Source: Chloroflexi bacterium SZAS-1 (lineage in GTDB: Bacteria > Chloroflexota > Chloroflexia > Chloroflexales > Roseiflexaceae). Taken from it: a stretch of DNA of 32,289 nt. The position numbers and the translations under genes are program-made. The notes beneath the pieces were generated by a model. It did not search any database and was not told where the DNA came from. It saw only the letters and a list, made by a program, of their open reading frames with translations. Positions 23,547 through 29,776 of the stretch are shown one piece after another; position 1 is the stretch's first letter, and every line of letters starts with the position of its first letter. Location of the stretch: NCBI GenBank assembly GCA_018266315.1, contig JAFEAS010000095.1:1-32289 (forward strand). Reading direction: 5' to 3'.

Positions 23547-23638
23547 AGTTCGCCAGGAGTATTACGCGCTATGTAATTATATTTTGGCTTTGTAGTGCGT
23601 AATACGTAATGCCAGGTGTGCAAGTATGTAAACGACTT

Positions 23639-23647
23639 TGGTATAAT
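23639..23647 (+). promoter_or_regulatory. Extended -10 promoter box of the acetyltransferase gene
   Basis: TGGTATAAT within CGACTTTGGTATAAT, about 40 nt before the ATG at 23688. The same CGACTTTGGTATAAT plus a downstream GCGCCA occurs at 24865-24887. No good -35 is visible. Confidence 0.65.
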
Positions 23648-23687
23648 AGCGCCAGATTCGCAGCAGCACCGTGTCAGGGAGCACACC

Positions 23688-24611
23688 ATGCCGATTCGTG
23701 AGCTGAACCAAGCCGATTTGCCCACTGTCCTCGATCTCTGCCAGCGTGCCCTCCCGCTCGACACGTTTTCCGCGCAACTCATCCAGCGCCACATGCTTGA
23801 TGAGCCAGAGCGCAACCCGGCTTTTCAGTTTGGCTTTTGGGAAGGTGATGAGCTGCGCGGCGTGTTGCTGGGCGGAACACGCCGTATCGACGACGGCCAC
23901 ACACTGCTGCACCGCCCGCGCCCGGTTGGCGTGCTCAAGCTCATCGCCACCGATCCGGCGTACCGGCGGCAGGGAATTGCCTCGCAGCTCATCACTGCCC
24001 TGATCGAGCGCATGCGCGACGCTGGCCTGACCTGGCTGCGCAGCGGGAATTTCGCGCCCAGCTACTTCTGGCCCGGCGTAGACGCACGCTACACGCCAGC
24101 GCTGTGCTTTTTGCAGCGCCACGGATTCCAGCGCAAGGGCGACGCCGTGAATATGGCGGTCGATCTCCACGCACACACATGGGACACCGCCGACGATGAG
24201 GAGCGCCTCCTTGGTGTGGGCATCCGCATCCGGCGCGCGCAGCCCAGCGATGCGGATGCGTTCGGCGCGTGGCTGGGGCAAGCGTGGGGGCCGATCTGGC
24301 AGTGGGAAGGGCTGCGCGCGCTGCACAATCAGCCACCTTCGGCGTTTGTGGCCGAACGCGACGGCGAGTTCTGCGCCTTCGCGGCGTACAATACCTCATC
24401 GTTCCCGCATGTGTTCGGGCCAACCGGTACGGTCGAAGATCAACGCGCGCAGGGCATCGGACGTGTGCTGCTGTGCCTGTGCCTGCGTGATCTGCGCGAC
24501 GCTGGATGTTCCCAAGCGGAGATCGGCTGGGTCGGGCCGATTGCGTTCTACGCGCGCGTCGCCGACGCGACTATCAACCGGGTGTTTTTCTGGCACGAGC
24601 GAGAGCTATAG
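23688..24611 (+). CDS. Double-GNAT-domain acetyltransferase
   Basis: A 307-residue protein with two GNAT folds. The first (about residues 1-155) has GVLKLIATDPAYRRQGIASQLITALIERMRDAG, containing the acetyl-CoA pyrophosphate loop RRQGIA. The second (about 175-307, from IRIRRAQPSDADAF) has the related loop FGPTGTVEDQRAQGIGRVLLCLCLRDLRDAG, with RAQGIG. Both loops look functional. The start at 23688 has AGGGAG 6 nt upstream and an extended -10 box about 40 nt upstream. No signal peptide is present, so it is cytoplasmic. The acceptor substrate is not apparent; tandem GNAT proteins include aminoglycoside, mycothiol and peptide acetyltransferases. No operon partner is seen. Confidence 0.85.
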   Translation: MPIRELNQADLPTVLDLCQRALPLDTFSAQLIQRHMLDEPERNPAFQFGFWEGDELRGVLLGGTRRIDDGHTLLHRPRPVGVLKLIATDPAYRRQGIASQLITALIERMRDAGLTWLRSGNFAPSYFWPGVDARYTPALCFLQRHGFQRKGDAVNMAVDLHAHTWDTADDEERLLGVGIRIRRAQPSDADAFGAWLGQAWGPIWQWEGLRALHNQPPSAFVAERDGEFCAFAAYNTSSFPHVFGPTGTVEDQRAQGIGRVLLCLCLRDLRDAGCSQAEIGWVGPIAFYARVADATINRVFFWHEREL

Positions 24612-24870
24612 GGCGGGTTGTGGGTTGTACGTTGAACAGGTACTGCTATGTCGGCAGTGACCAGTCAATAATATCGAGCTGACGAAACGCTCTGTAATCA
24701 GTGAAGAATGTGAGTAACATGATTTCCGATAGAGTAAAAAATCCATGTAACCCTATCAACATAGAAGCCAGCACGTAGATGCGACCGAGCCATTTGTACT
24801 ACCATGCGCACGATTATAACCTGGTGCGCGGGTAGGTTGCGAGCGCGAATACGCCCGCGCCCAGCGACTT
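24612..24870. other. Intergenic region without a recognised gene
   Basis: This is AT-richer than its surroundings in the middle (24660-24760). I see no supported coding sequence, tRNA or terminator. Confidence 0.5.
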
Positions 24871-24879
24871 TGGTATAAT
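24871..24879 (+). promoter_or_regulatory. Extended -10 promoter box of the coiled-coil protein gene
   Basis: TGGTATAAT in the context CGACTTTGGTATAAT followed by GCGCCA, identical to the box at 23633-23647 and its downstream context. The ATG lies 31 nt downstream at 24911. Confidence 0.65.
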
Positions 24880-24910
24880 GTGCGCCACAACCAGCCATAA
24901 AGGAAATACC

Positions 24911-25408
24911 ATGGCAATTATCTGGATCGAAGCCAAGCCGCGCACCGTCTTCGAAGCCCTCGACGCGATTGAGCAAGCCGTTGATCACCAGCGGCAGCTC
25001 GCGCAGCTTGATGAGCGCTTCATGGAGGATACTTACCTGGCCGAGAATGCCACACAGCTTCAAAATAGCTGGGCAATCGACATGGGGCGGGTGGTGCCGG
25101 GCCACAATACGGTGCTAGGGCGTGCCTTTGAGGCCGGGCAGCGCACCGTGCGCAAGCTTAGCTGGTGGTATGGCCTGCCGCAGCTGCAGCAGATCACCGA
25201 ATTTCATGCGGCAACCGTGCGCACCATCGATGCCATGATCACCCACCTGCACCACCTCGCCAACCGCATGCAAACCCTCGAAGCTATGCACAGCGAGCAG
25301 CGCCTGCGCTCGATCGAAAGCCAGCTCAGGGCCATGCGCGACGAGCAATTGCAGCTGCGCCAGCGCATTGCCAAGCTTGAGCAGCAGTTGCGCCCACGAA
25401 CTGAATAG
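24911..25408 (+). CDS. Coiled-coil hypothetical protein beside a glycosyltransferase gene
   Basis: A 165-residue soluble protein with no signal peptide. The start at 24911 has AAGGAA upstream. Residues about 10-65 form charged helices; a middle stretch VRKLSWWYGLPQLQQITEFHAATVRTIDAM is followed by a heptad-rich C-terminal coiled coil (HSEQRLRSIESQLRAMRDEQLQLRQRIAKLEQQL). The middle-plus-coil layout resembles modules appended to surface-polysaccharide glycosyltransferases and methyltransferases in Chloroflexota and cyanobacteria (from memory). The neighbouring glycosyltransferase, converging with 6 nt between stops, ends in a comparable helical segment (VFAQQRAFNAAALKLVYMLSE). A role as partner or scaffold in glycan synthesis is a guess. 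Confidence 0.75.
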   Translation: MAIIWIEAKPRTVFEALDAIEQAVDHQRQLAQLDERFMEDTYLAENATQLQNSWAIDMGRVVPGHNTVLGRAFEAGQRTVRKLSWWYGLPQLQQITEFHAATVRTIDAMITHLHHLANRMQTLEAMHSEQRLRSIESQLRAMRDEQLQLRQRIAKLEQQLRPRTE

Positions 25409-25414
25409 CCCGGC

Positions 25415-26881
25415 CTACGCCTGGTTGTGCTCAGTATCGCTTGGTTCCGGCGGCTCGCTCAGCATATAAACCAGCTTGAGCGCCGCAGCATTGAAGGCAC
25501 GCTGCTGCGCGAAGACCGGGGCCAGCAGGCGGCGCACCAGCTGCTGCGCTAGCCCGCGCGGGCCGGGCGCTGCCGGTGCGTCGAGCCGCCAACTGGTCTC
25601 GAGCTGGCGAATTAGATCGCGCTGTTGCTCATTCAATCGTTCCCTCCGCTGTAATACCAAGCCATTCTTTGGTTGTGCTGGCCGGGTACGCCGCGGATTA
25701 GTACAGAACTGCACCAGCGGCGTAAGCACGCGTTCCCACGCAAACTCGGGTGCCAGCGCACGCGCGTGGGCCGCGCACTCAGCACGATAACCTGCATCTT
25801 CCAGCAACCCGGTCAGTGCTTCGGCGGTGGCTTCACTATTGCCAGGCGGCACCACTGCGCCCAGGCTGTGCGCGCGTACCAGCGCGGCGGCAGCGTCGCC
25901 ATCGCTTACTAGGCTGGGCAGCCCGGCCCATAGATGATCGAGGAAGCGCGAACGTACGGCAGCATACGCAGTTTCGAGATGATTGCGGTGCAGTGAAACC
26001 GCCAACGTCGCTTCGAGCAGAAAATCGGCACGGCGCTCGTAAGGCACCCATTCTTCGTAGAAAAAGACGTGCGTATTCAATAGGCCGTGCGCCTCGGCCA
26101 GCGCGCGCGCTTCATTGGGCACGCGCATATCGGGCACATTGCCTGGGTGACGGCCTGCCAGAAATACCAGCCGTACATTAGGATGGTGCGTGCGCACAGC
26201 GGGCAGCGCCGCGATCAGCGTCAGCGGGTCGAGCCAATCCCACAGCCCGCCCGTCCATAGCAGTAATGGGTCGGTGTTGCCAATGCCGGGGAGCACGCCG
26301 CGCAGCGCGGGTGCCTGCTGCTGTGGTGGCGTAGGGTCCAGCCCAAAGGGCGCGACATCGATCAATGTGCGTACCAGTGGGTCGGCATCAGTCAATGCAG
26401 GTGTCAGGCGGCCTGCCAGCATCAGCGCACCGAGGTACAGGTCGCGCTGGCGCTCGGTGGCGCAGAGAAAGAAATCGCCAGCGGCGAGCTGCCGCGCCAG
26501 CAGCTGCCGGTCGGCGCTGGCCTGGCTTATGCGCGCCTCAGGGGCAGCGGTGCGCATCTGCTCAAGGTTTTCGAGCAACACCGGGTCGTAGAGATCGAGC
26601 GCGAGCGGCTGGGGAATACTGGCAAGCTCGGGATGGGCGGCGAGTACAAAGCCATTCGCCACAACCACATCGGCAGCGCTGAGCCAGCGCGCAAGCGAAG
26701 CAGCCTGCCCCCAGGTGTAATCGCCAGCCACGAACCCTGGCGTACTCAAGTCGATTGGCTGCGGGGCAACTAAGGTTGTTGTGCCATGGCTTGCGAGCAC
26801 ACGCGCCATATGCCAGGCGCGAATGCCTGGCCCGGCCATCCGGCGGCCTACCACATCGTGGCTAATGATCAGGATGCGCAT
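25415..26881 (-). CDS. GT4-like (GT-B fold) glycosyltransferase
   Basis: A 488-residue cytoplasmic enzyme. The N-terminal Rossmann domain begins MRILIISHDVVGRRMAGPGIRAWHMARVLASHG, typical of GT4 enzymes (GPGIR..ELARxLxxxGH). The donor-binding half starts at GNTDPLLLWTGGLWDWLDPLTLIAALP and contains VRLVFLAGRHPG and the loop WAGLPSLVSDGDAAAALVRAHSLGAVVPPGN, though the usual E(x)7E motif is not canonical. The C-terminal 90 residues after about 400 (LNEQQRDLIRQLETSWRLDAP... VFAQQRAFNAAALKLVYMLSE) are helical and outside the catalytic fold. AAGGTGG about 8 nt before the ATG supports the start. Sugar donor and acceptor are unknown; a surface polysaccharide or O-antigen-like role is likely. Confidence 0.85.
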   Translation of the reverse strand: MRILIISHDVVGRRMAGPGIRAWHMARVLASHGTTTLVAPQPIDLSTPGFVAGDYTWGQAASLARWLSAADVVVANGFVLAAHPELASIPQPLALDLYDPVLLENLEQMRTAAPEARISQASADRQLLARQLAAGDFFLCATERQRDLYLGALMLAGRLTPALTDADPLVRTLIDVAPFGLDPTPPQQQAPALRGVLPGIGNTDPLLLWTGGLWDWLDPLTLIAALPAVRTHHPNVRLVFLAGRHPGNVPDMRVPNEARALAEAHGLLNTHVFFYEEWVPYERRADFLLEATLAVSLHRNHLETAYAAVRSRFLDHLWAGLPSLVSDGDAAAALVRAHSLGAVVPPGNSEATAEALTGLLEDAGYRAECAAHARALAPEFAWERVLTPLVQFCTNPRRTRPAQPKNGLVLQRRERLNEQQRDLIRQLETSWRLDAPAAPGPRGLAQQLVRRLLAPVFAQQRAFNAAALKLVYMLSEPPEPSDTEHNQA

Positions 26882-27077
26882 TCGTGTCCACCTTGCTGAA
26901 TAGCAGGCGAATGGTACTGCCGATTGTGGGCTGCGTCAACATTTTAGGGCGTGTGCGTACCCCAACGATTTCGTTGTTTCCCGGTTGCCGCAAGCGAAAA
27001 GATGTTGCGGGGCCTACGCAGCGGTGTGCTGTCCTTGCGGCACATATCATTAAACCAAAGCACCTTGTACAAAAGCA
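26882..27077. other. Intergenic region, proximal part
   Basis: I see no supported gene here. It holds the upstream region of the minus-strand glycosyltransferase and leads into the AT-rich plus-strand promoter region at 27078. Confidence 0.45.
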
Positions 27078-27107
27078 TTGACACCTAACCAAAAATCGCA
27101 GTACAAT
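27078..27107 (+). promoter_or_regulatory. Sigma-A promoter, far upstream of the EamA transporter gene
   Basis: TTGACA (27078-27083), an 18-bp spacer and TACAAT (27102-27107). Transcription would start near 27114, giving a leader of about 270 nt before the transporter ATG. A 12-bp palindrome TTGCTATAGCAA lies in that leader at 27217-27228. Confidence 0.55.
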
Positions 27108-27263
27108 CCGTTTTGCGCATTTTAGTAATAGTATAAATAGCAGTAAAATAACTGATTCATACGAATAGCTTTTTACCAAACGGCTTTTCCAGGCCGATAT
27201 ACCTAAACTCAAACGATTGCTATAGCAACTTTACTCAGGTCGTAACCCTTTCAGGAGTGCTAG

Positions 27264-27326
27264 ATGCAGACGACACGTAGATCAGTTCACACCGGATTCC
27301 CATGTAAAGTGACCGATTGGCCCTAA
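27264..27326 (+). CDS. Possible 20-codon leader ORF upstream of the transporter gene
   Basis: An ATG at 27264 with AGGAG about 7 nt upstream opens a 20-codon frame (MQTTRRSVHTGFPCKVTDWP) ending in TAA at 27324-27326. It lies 61 nt before the transporter ATG, inside the long leader predicted from the promoter at 27078. A regulatory leader peptide is possible; chance occurrence is equally possible because no homology can be judged. Confidence 0.3.
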   Translation: MQTTRRSVHTGFPCKVTDWP

Positions 27327-27387
27327 GTATCGTCAATCATACTAGTGAGTGGAACCCGCCCGTGAACATCGATAGTGTGTTGCTACT

Positions 27388-28302
27388 ATGGGCTACTGGC
27401 TGCTAATTGCGCTGCTCGCGCCTACCCTCTGGGCAGTGACAAACCATATCGACAAATATCTGCTTAATCAGCAGCTTGATCAGCGTGGCATCGGCGCATT
27501 ACTCACCGCGTCGGCGCTGATTGGCCTGCCGTGCATGCTTGCTATTGTGCTGTTACGACCAGGTGTGCTGCATATTTCTCTGTTTCACAGCCTTATGATG
27601 GTGGCGAATGGCGTTCTCTACATTGTAGGCTTACTGCCCTACCTATATGCGCTTCAGCGCGATGAAACCTCGATTATTGTGCCGCTGTTTCAAACTACGG
27701 CTATTTTCAGCTACCTGCTCGGGTTAATCTTCCTTGATGAACAGCTGAGCATTCGCCAGCTAGCGGCGGTTTTGCTGTTAGTCGGCGGCGCGGTGATTAT
27801 CTCACTCGAACGGAAATGGCAACTCGTGCAATTTAAGGCCGATGTGTTCTGGCTAATGCTGCTGGCGGCTTTGCTGAATGCACTCAACTGGTTCGTTTTC
27901 AAATATGTTGCGATTCAGGATGATTTTTGGGCCACGAGCTTTTGGGAATATGCCGGTTTCCTGCTAACCGCCCTGTTCATCCTGCTGGCCGTCCCACCCT
28001 ATCGCCGCGACTTCGTGGTTGCTATGCGCCACGGTGGGCGGCAGATGATTGGGCTTTCGGCACTGAATGAGCTAATTGGGATTGGCGCAAAAACAGCGAC
28101 GAATATTGCCTCGCTGCTCGCTCCACTGGCACTTGTGTCTAGTATCAACGGGCTGCAACCGCTCTTCACATTTATTTACGGCATAGTATTGACATATTAT
28201 TTGCCACGGTATGGCAGCGAGCGCCTGAGCCGCGGGATTGTAATGCAAAAAACCACTGCGTTAGTGCTGATTATTGCTGGGACGACGCTGCTTTCGGTGT
28301 AG
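27388..28302 (+). CDS. EamA/DMT-superfamily transporter
   Basis: A 304-residue membrane protein with about ten hydrophobic segments arranged as two EamA repeats (first about residues 1-140, second about 150-304). The first repeat ends with the typical ETSIIVPLFQTTAIFSYLLGLIFLDEQLSIRQLAAVLLLVGGAVIIS, and the second with the equivalent LAPLALVSSINGLQPLFTFIYGIVLTYYLPR...LIIAGTTLLSV. Members export or import small metabolites such as amino acids or nucleotide sugars. The ATG at 27388 is fixed by an in-frame stop 15 nt upstream, yet no ribosome site is visible, so translation may depend on other leader features. The next gene downstream encodes an ATP-grasp ligase, so export of its product is possible (inference). 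Confidence 0.88.
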   Translation: MGYWLLIALLAPTLWAVTNHIDKYLLNQQLDQRGIGALLTASALIGLPCMLAIVLLRPGVLHISLFHSLMMVANGVLYIVGLLPYLYALQRDETSIIVPLFQTTAIFSYLLGLIFLDEQLSIRQLAAVLLLVGGAVIISLERKWQLVQFKADVFWLMLLAALLNALNWFVFKYVAIQDDFWATSFWEYAGFLLTALFILLAVPPYRRDFVVAMRHGGRQMIGLSALNELIGIGAKTATNIASLLAPLALVSSINGLQPLFTFIYGIVLTYYLPRYGSERLSRGIVMQKTTALVLIIAGTTLLSV

Positions 28303-28336
28303 CTGTGCTCACATGAGACATAACGCAACTGCATAA

Positions 28337-28482
28337 TTTTTTAGGACTTTCGCTTATTTATTTGCCAGCGGCAGCAAGGTACTTTTTGCTTCATGTTCTT
28401 GGTGATGTTGTGCGCTCCGCGCACAACATCACCAAGAACATGAAGAACTCGCTTGAGTAAGCGAAAGCCATATTCCTAAAAG
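28337..28482. repeat. Nested palindrome element E2
   Basis: The outer arms TTTTAGGA..CTTTCGCTTA (28339-28356) and TAAGCGAAAG..TCCTAAAA (28458-28481) enclose a perfect 27-bp hairpin (28389-28415 with 28419-28445, loop TCC). Flanks shared with E3 are ACTTTCGC, GCAGCAAGGTACTTTT (28371-28386) and CGCTTGAGTAAGCGAAAGC (28450-28468). The last can also form its own CGCTT/AAGCG hairpin, competing with the outer stem. The element lies between the transporter stop and the ATP-grasp start. Confidence 0.8.
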
Positions 28483-28497
28483 AATCGAAAGGTGAAT

Positions 28498-29511
28498 ATG
28501 AATGTAGGATTATTATTTGAGCGCAAAGCCGATTATCCATTTACTGCCGATGATCCTGCTGATAGCGACTCCGAGCTGCTTTCAGCTGCCGAAGAGCGCG
28601 AGCTCATTGAAGGGGTTGCCGCTGCGGGGCATCATGTCGTCGTCATTGGCGATACGAATGCGTTGCTTGAGGGCATTGATACGTGGCGTGCCCAGTGCGA
28701 TATTGTCCTGAACCGTTCAGTTGGGTATCGCGGCCCAGAGCGAAAAAGCATTGCCCCGGCGATTTTAGAAGCGGCTGGTATCCCGTATGTTGGTTCGGGG
28801 CCATATGCGCTCAGCCTTACGCGCAATAAATATCATGCCAAGCTCGTTGCAAGCGCGGCGGGCCTGCCTACTCCACCAGCGGCGCTGCTGCCTGGCGGCA
28901 TTGACAATCAGATTGAGAACCTACTGTATCCGGCGATTGTTAAGCCAGTTGCCGAGAGTTCGAGTATTGGCATTGAAGCCGGACAGTCGATTGTGACGAC
29001 GCCAGAGCAAGCGCGCGAACGCGCGCACATTATTGCCATGCGCTATCAGCAACCCGCACTGATAGAGACGTTTATAGAGGGTGTGGAGGTCGAAGTACCA
29101 TTGCTCATGGGCCACGAGCCACGCGTGCTCGGTGTTTTTGCCATTACCATCAATGGGCAGCTTCCACCAGCCGCGCACTATCTGGCAAGTGAGCAGGTAT
29201 ATATCGATGGGTATGGCTACACCGACCCGCCAGCATATATCGATACCAACCGCCTGGCCGATATCGCGATCCAGGGCGCGCTAGCCCTCGGTATCCGCGA
29301 TTATGGACGGCTCGATTTTCGCGTCAGCGCCGATGGCACGCCCTGGTTTATTGAAGCAAGTACCCATCCGCATATCCAGCGCCATTCGAGCTTTTATGTC
29401 GTTGCCCGGCGCGCTGGCATGAGCTACGCTCAGATGCTCGATATGCTTATCCAGACGGCTGCGCAGCGCTACGGTTTAGATGCGTACAAATGTAACGAAG
29501 CTGGCATATAG
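28498..29511 (+). CDS. ATP-grasp ligase related to D-alanine-D-alanine ligase
   Basis: A 337-residue cytoplasmic ATP-grasp protein. The start at 28498 has AAAGG 5 nt upstream; a GTG at 28492 is less well placed. The N-terminal domain has NVGLLFERK and VLNRSVGYRGPERKSIAPAILEAAGIPYVGSGPYALSLTRNKYHAKLVASAAGLPTP, close to Ddl (the SxxDK-like Lys is in TRNKYHAK). The ATP loop is KPVAESSSIGIE. The metal-binding region is DYGRLDFRVSADGTPWFIEASTHPHI: Ddl has E-(V/I)-N-T-x-P-G, but here Ser replaces the Asn, and the final Gly is missing. It therefore probably ligates another substrate pair, or is impaired. Whether it works with the transporter encoded upstream is unknown. Confidence 0.8.
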   Translation: MNVGLLFERKADYPFTADDPADSDSELLSAAEERELIEGVAAAGHHVVVIGDTNALLEGIDTWRAQCDIVLNRSVGYRGPERKSIAPAILEAAGIPYVGSGPYALSLTRNKYHAKLVASAAGLPTPPAALLPGGIDNQIENLLYPAIVKPVAESSSIGIEAGQSIVTTPEQARERAHIIAMRYQQPALIETFIEGVEVEVPLLMGHEPRVLGVFAITINGQLPPAAHYLASEQVYIDGYGYTDPPAYIDTNRLADIAIQGALALGIRDYGRLDFRVSADGTPWFIEASTHPHIQRHSSFYVVARRAGMSYAQMLDMLIQTAAQRYGLDAYKCNEAGI

Positions 29512-29575
29512 CATCCTTGCCACGAATCTATAACTTATGTTATGCTTCAAGTTAAGAAATGATTCAGCAGAGAGC

Positions 29576-29678
29576 ACTTTCGCCTGTAGCAGCACGCTAC
29601 TTTTCTTTTCTTCCTGGGTATTGCGCTAGCAATACCTAGATAATACCCAGGGAAGAAAACGCTTGGGTAAGCGCAAGC
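29576..29678. repeat. Nested palindrome element E3
   Basis: The arms TTTTCTTCCTGGGTATT (29606-29622) and their near-complement (29642-29659) are interrupted by an 11-bp partial duplication; without it the core would be a nearly perfect hairpin around GCTA. Flanks match E2: ACTTTCGC (29576-29583), GCAGCACGCTACTTTT (29589-29604) and CGCTTGGGTAAGCGCAAGC (29660-29678, 17 of 19 identical to E2). The palindrome itself is unrelated to that of E2. Confidence 0.75.
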
Positions 29679-29776
29679 GCAAATTACATTGAAACGACAT
29701 CGTCGTTCGCCAGGGCTGTGCATAGTATGGCACATTGTACAATACAGCTAGTGGCTCCTACACCCGATTGGCTGTG

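Larger units (their letters stand above)
23538..23647. repeat. Palindromic bidirectional-promoter element, copy B
   Basis: The ends ATTATACCAAGTTCG and CGACTTTGGTATAAT are inverted relatives. Between them lies a hairpin with arms GTATTACG (23559-23566) and CGTAATAC (23598-23605) and an inner CTA/TAG stem. A shortened relative is at about 9267-9332 (copy A). The element fills most of the gap between leuB and the divergent acetyltransferase gene, supplying each with an extended -10 box. Confidence 0.65.

Noticed and set aside
24698..25105. 135-codon minus-strand frame in and beyond the 24.6-24.9 kb gap
   Set aside because: More than a third of it overlaps the 5' half of the coiled-coil gene antisense; no domain, no ribosome site, and the plus-strand gene has a promoter and ribosome site.
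28389..28445. Simple Rho-independent terminator after the transporter gene
   Set aside because: The stem is very long, symmetric and not followed by a T-run; its flanks recur elsewhere around different stems, so a repeat element explains it better, though it may still stop transcription.
28498..29511. Naming the ATP-grasp gene ddl
   Set aside because: The metal-binding E-x-N-T motif is changed to EAST and there is no peptidoglycan gene context.
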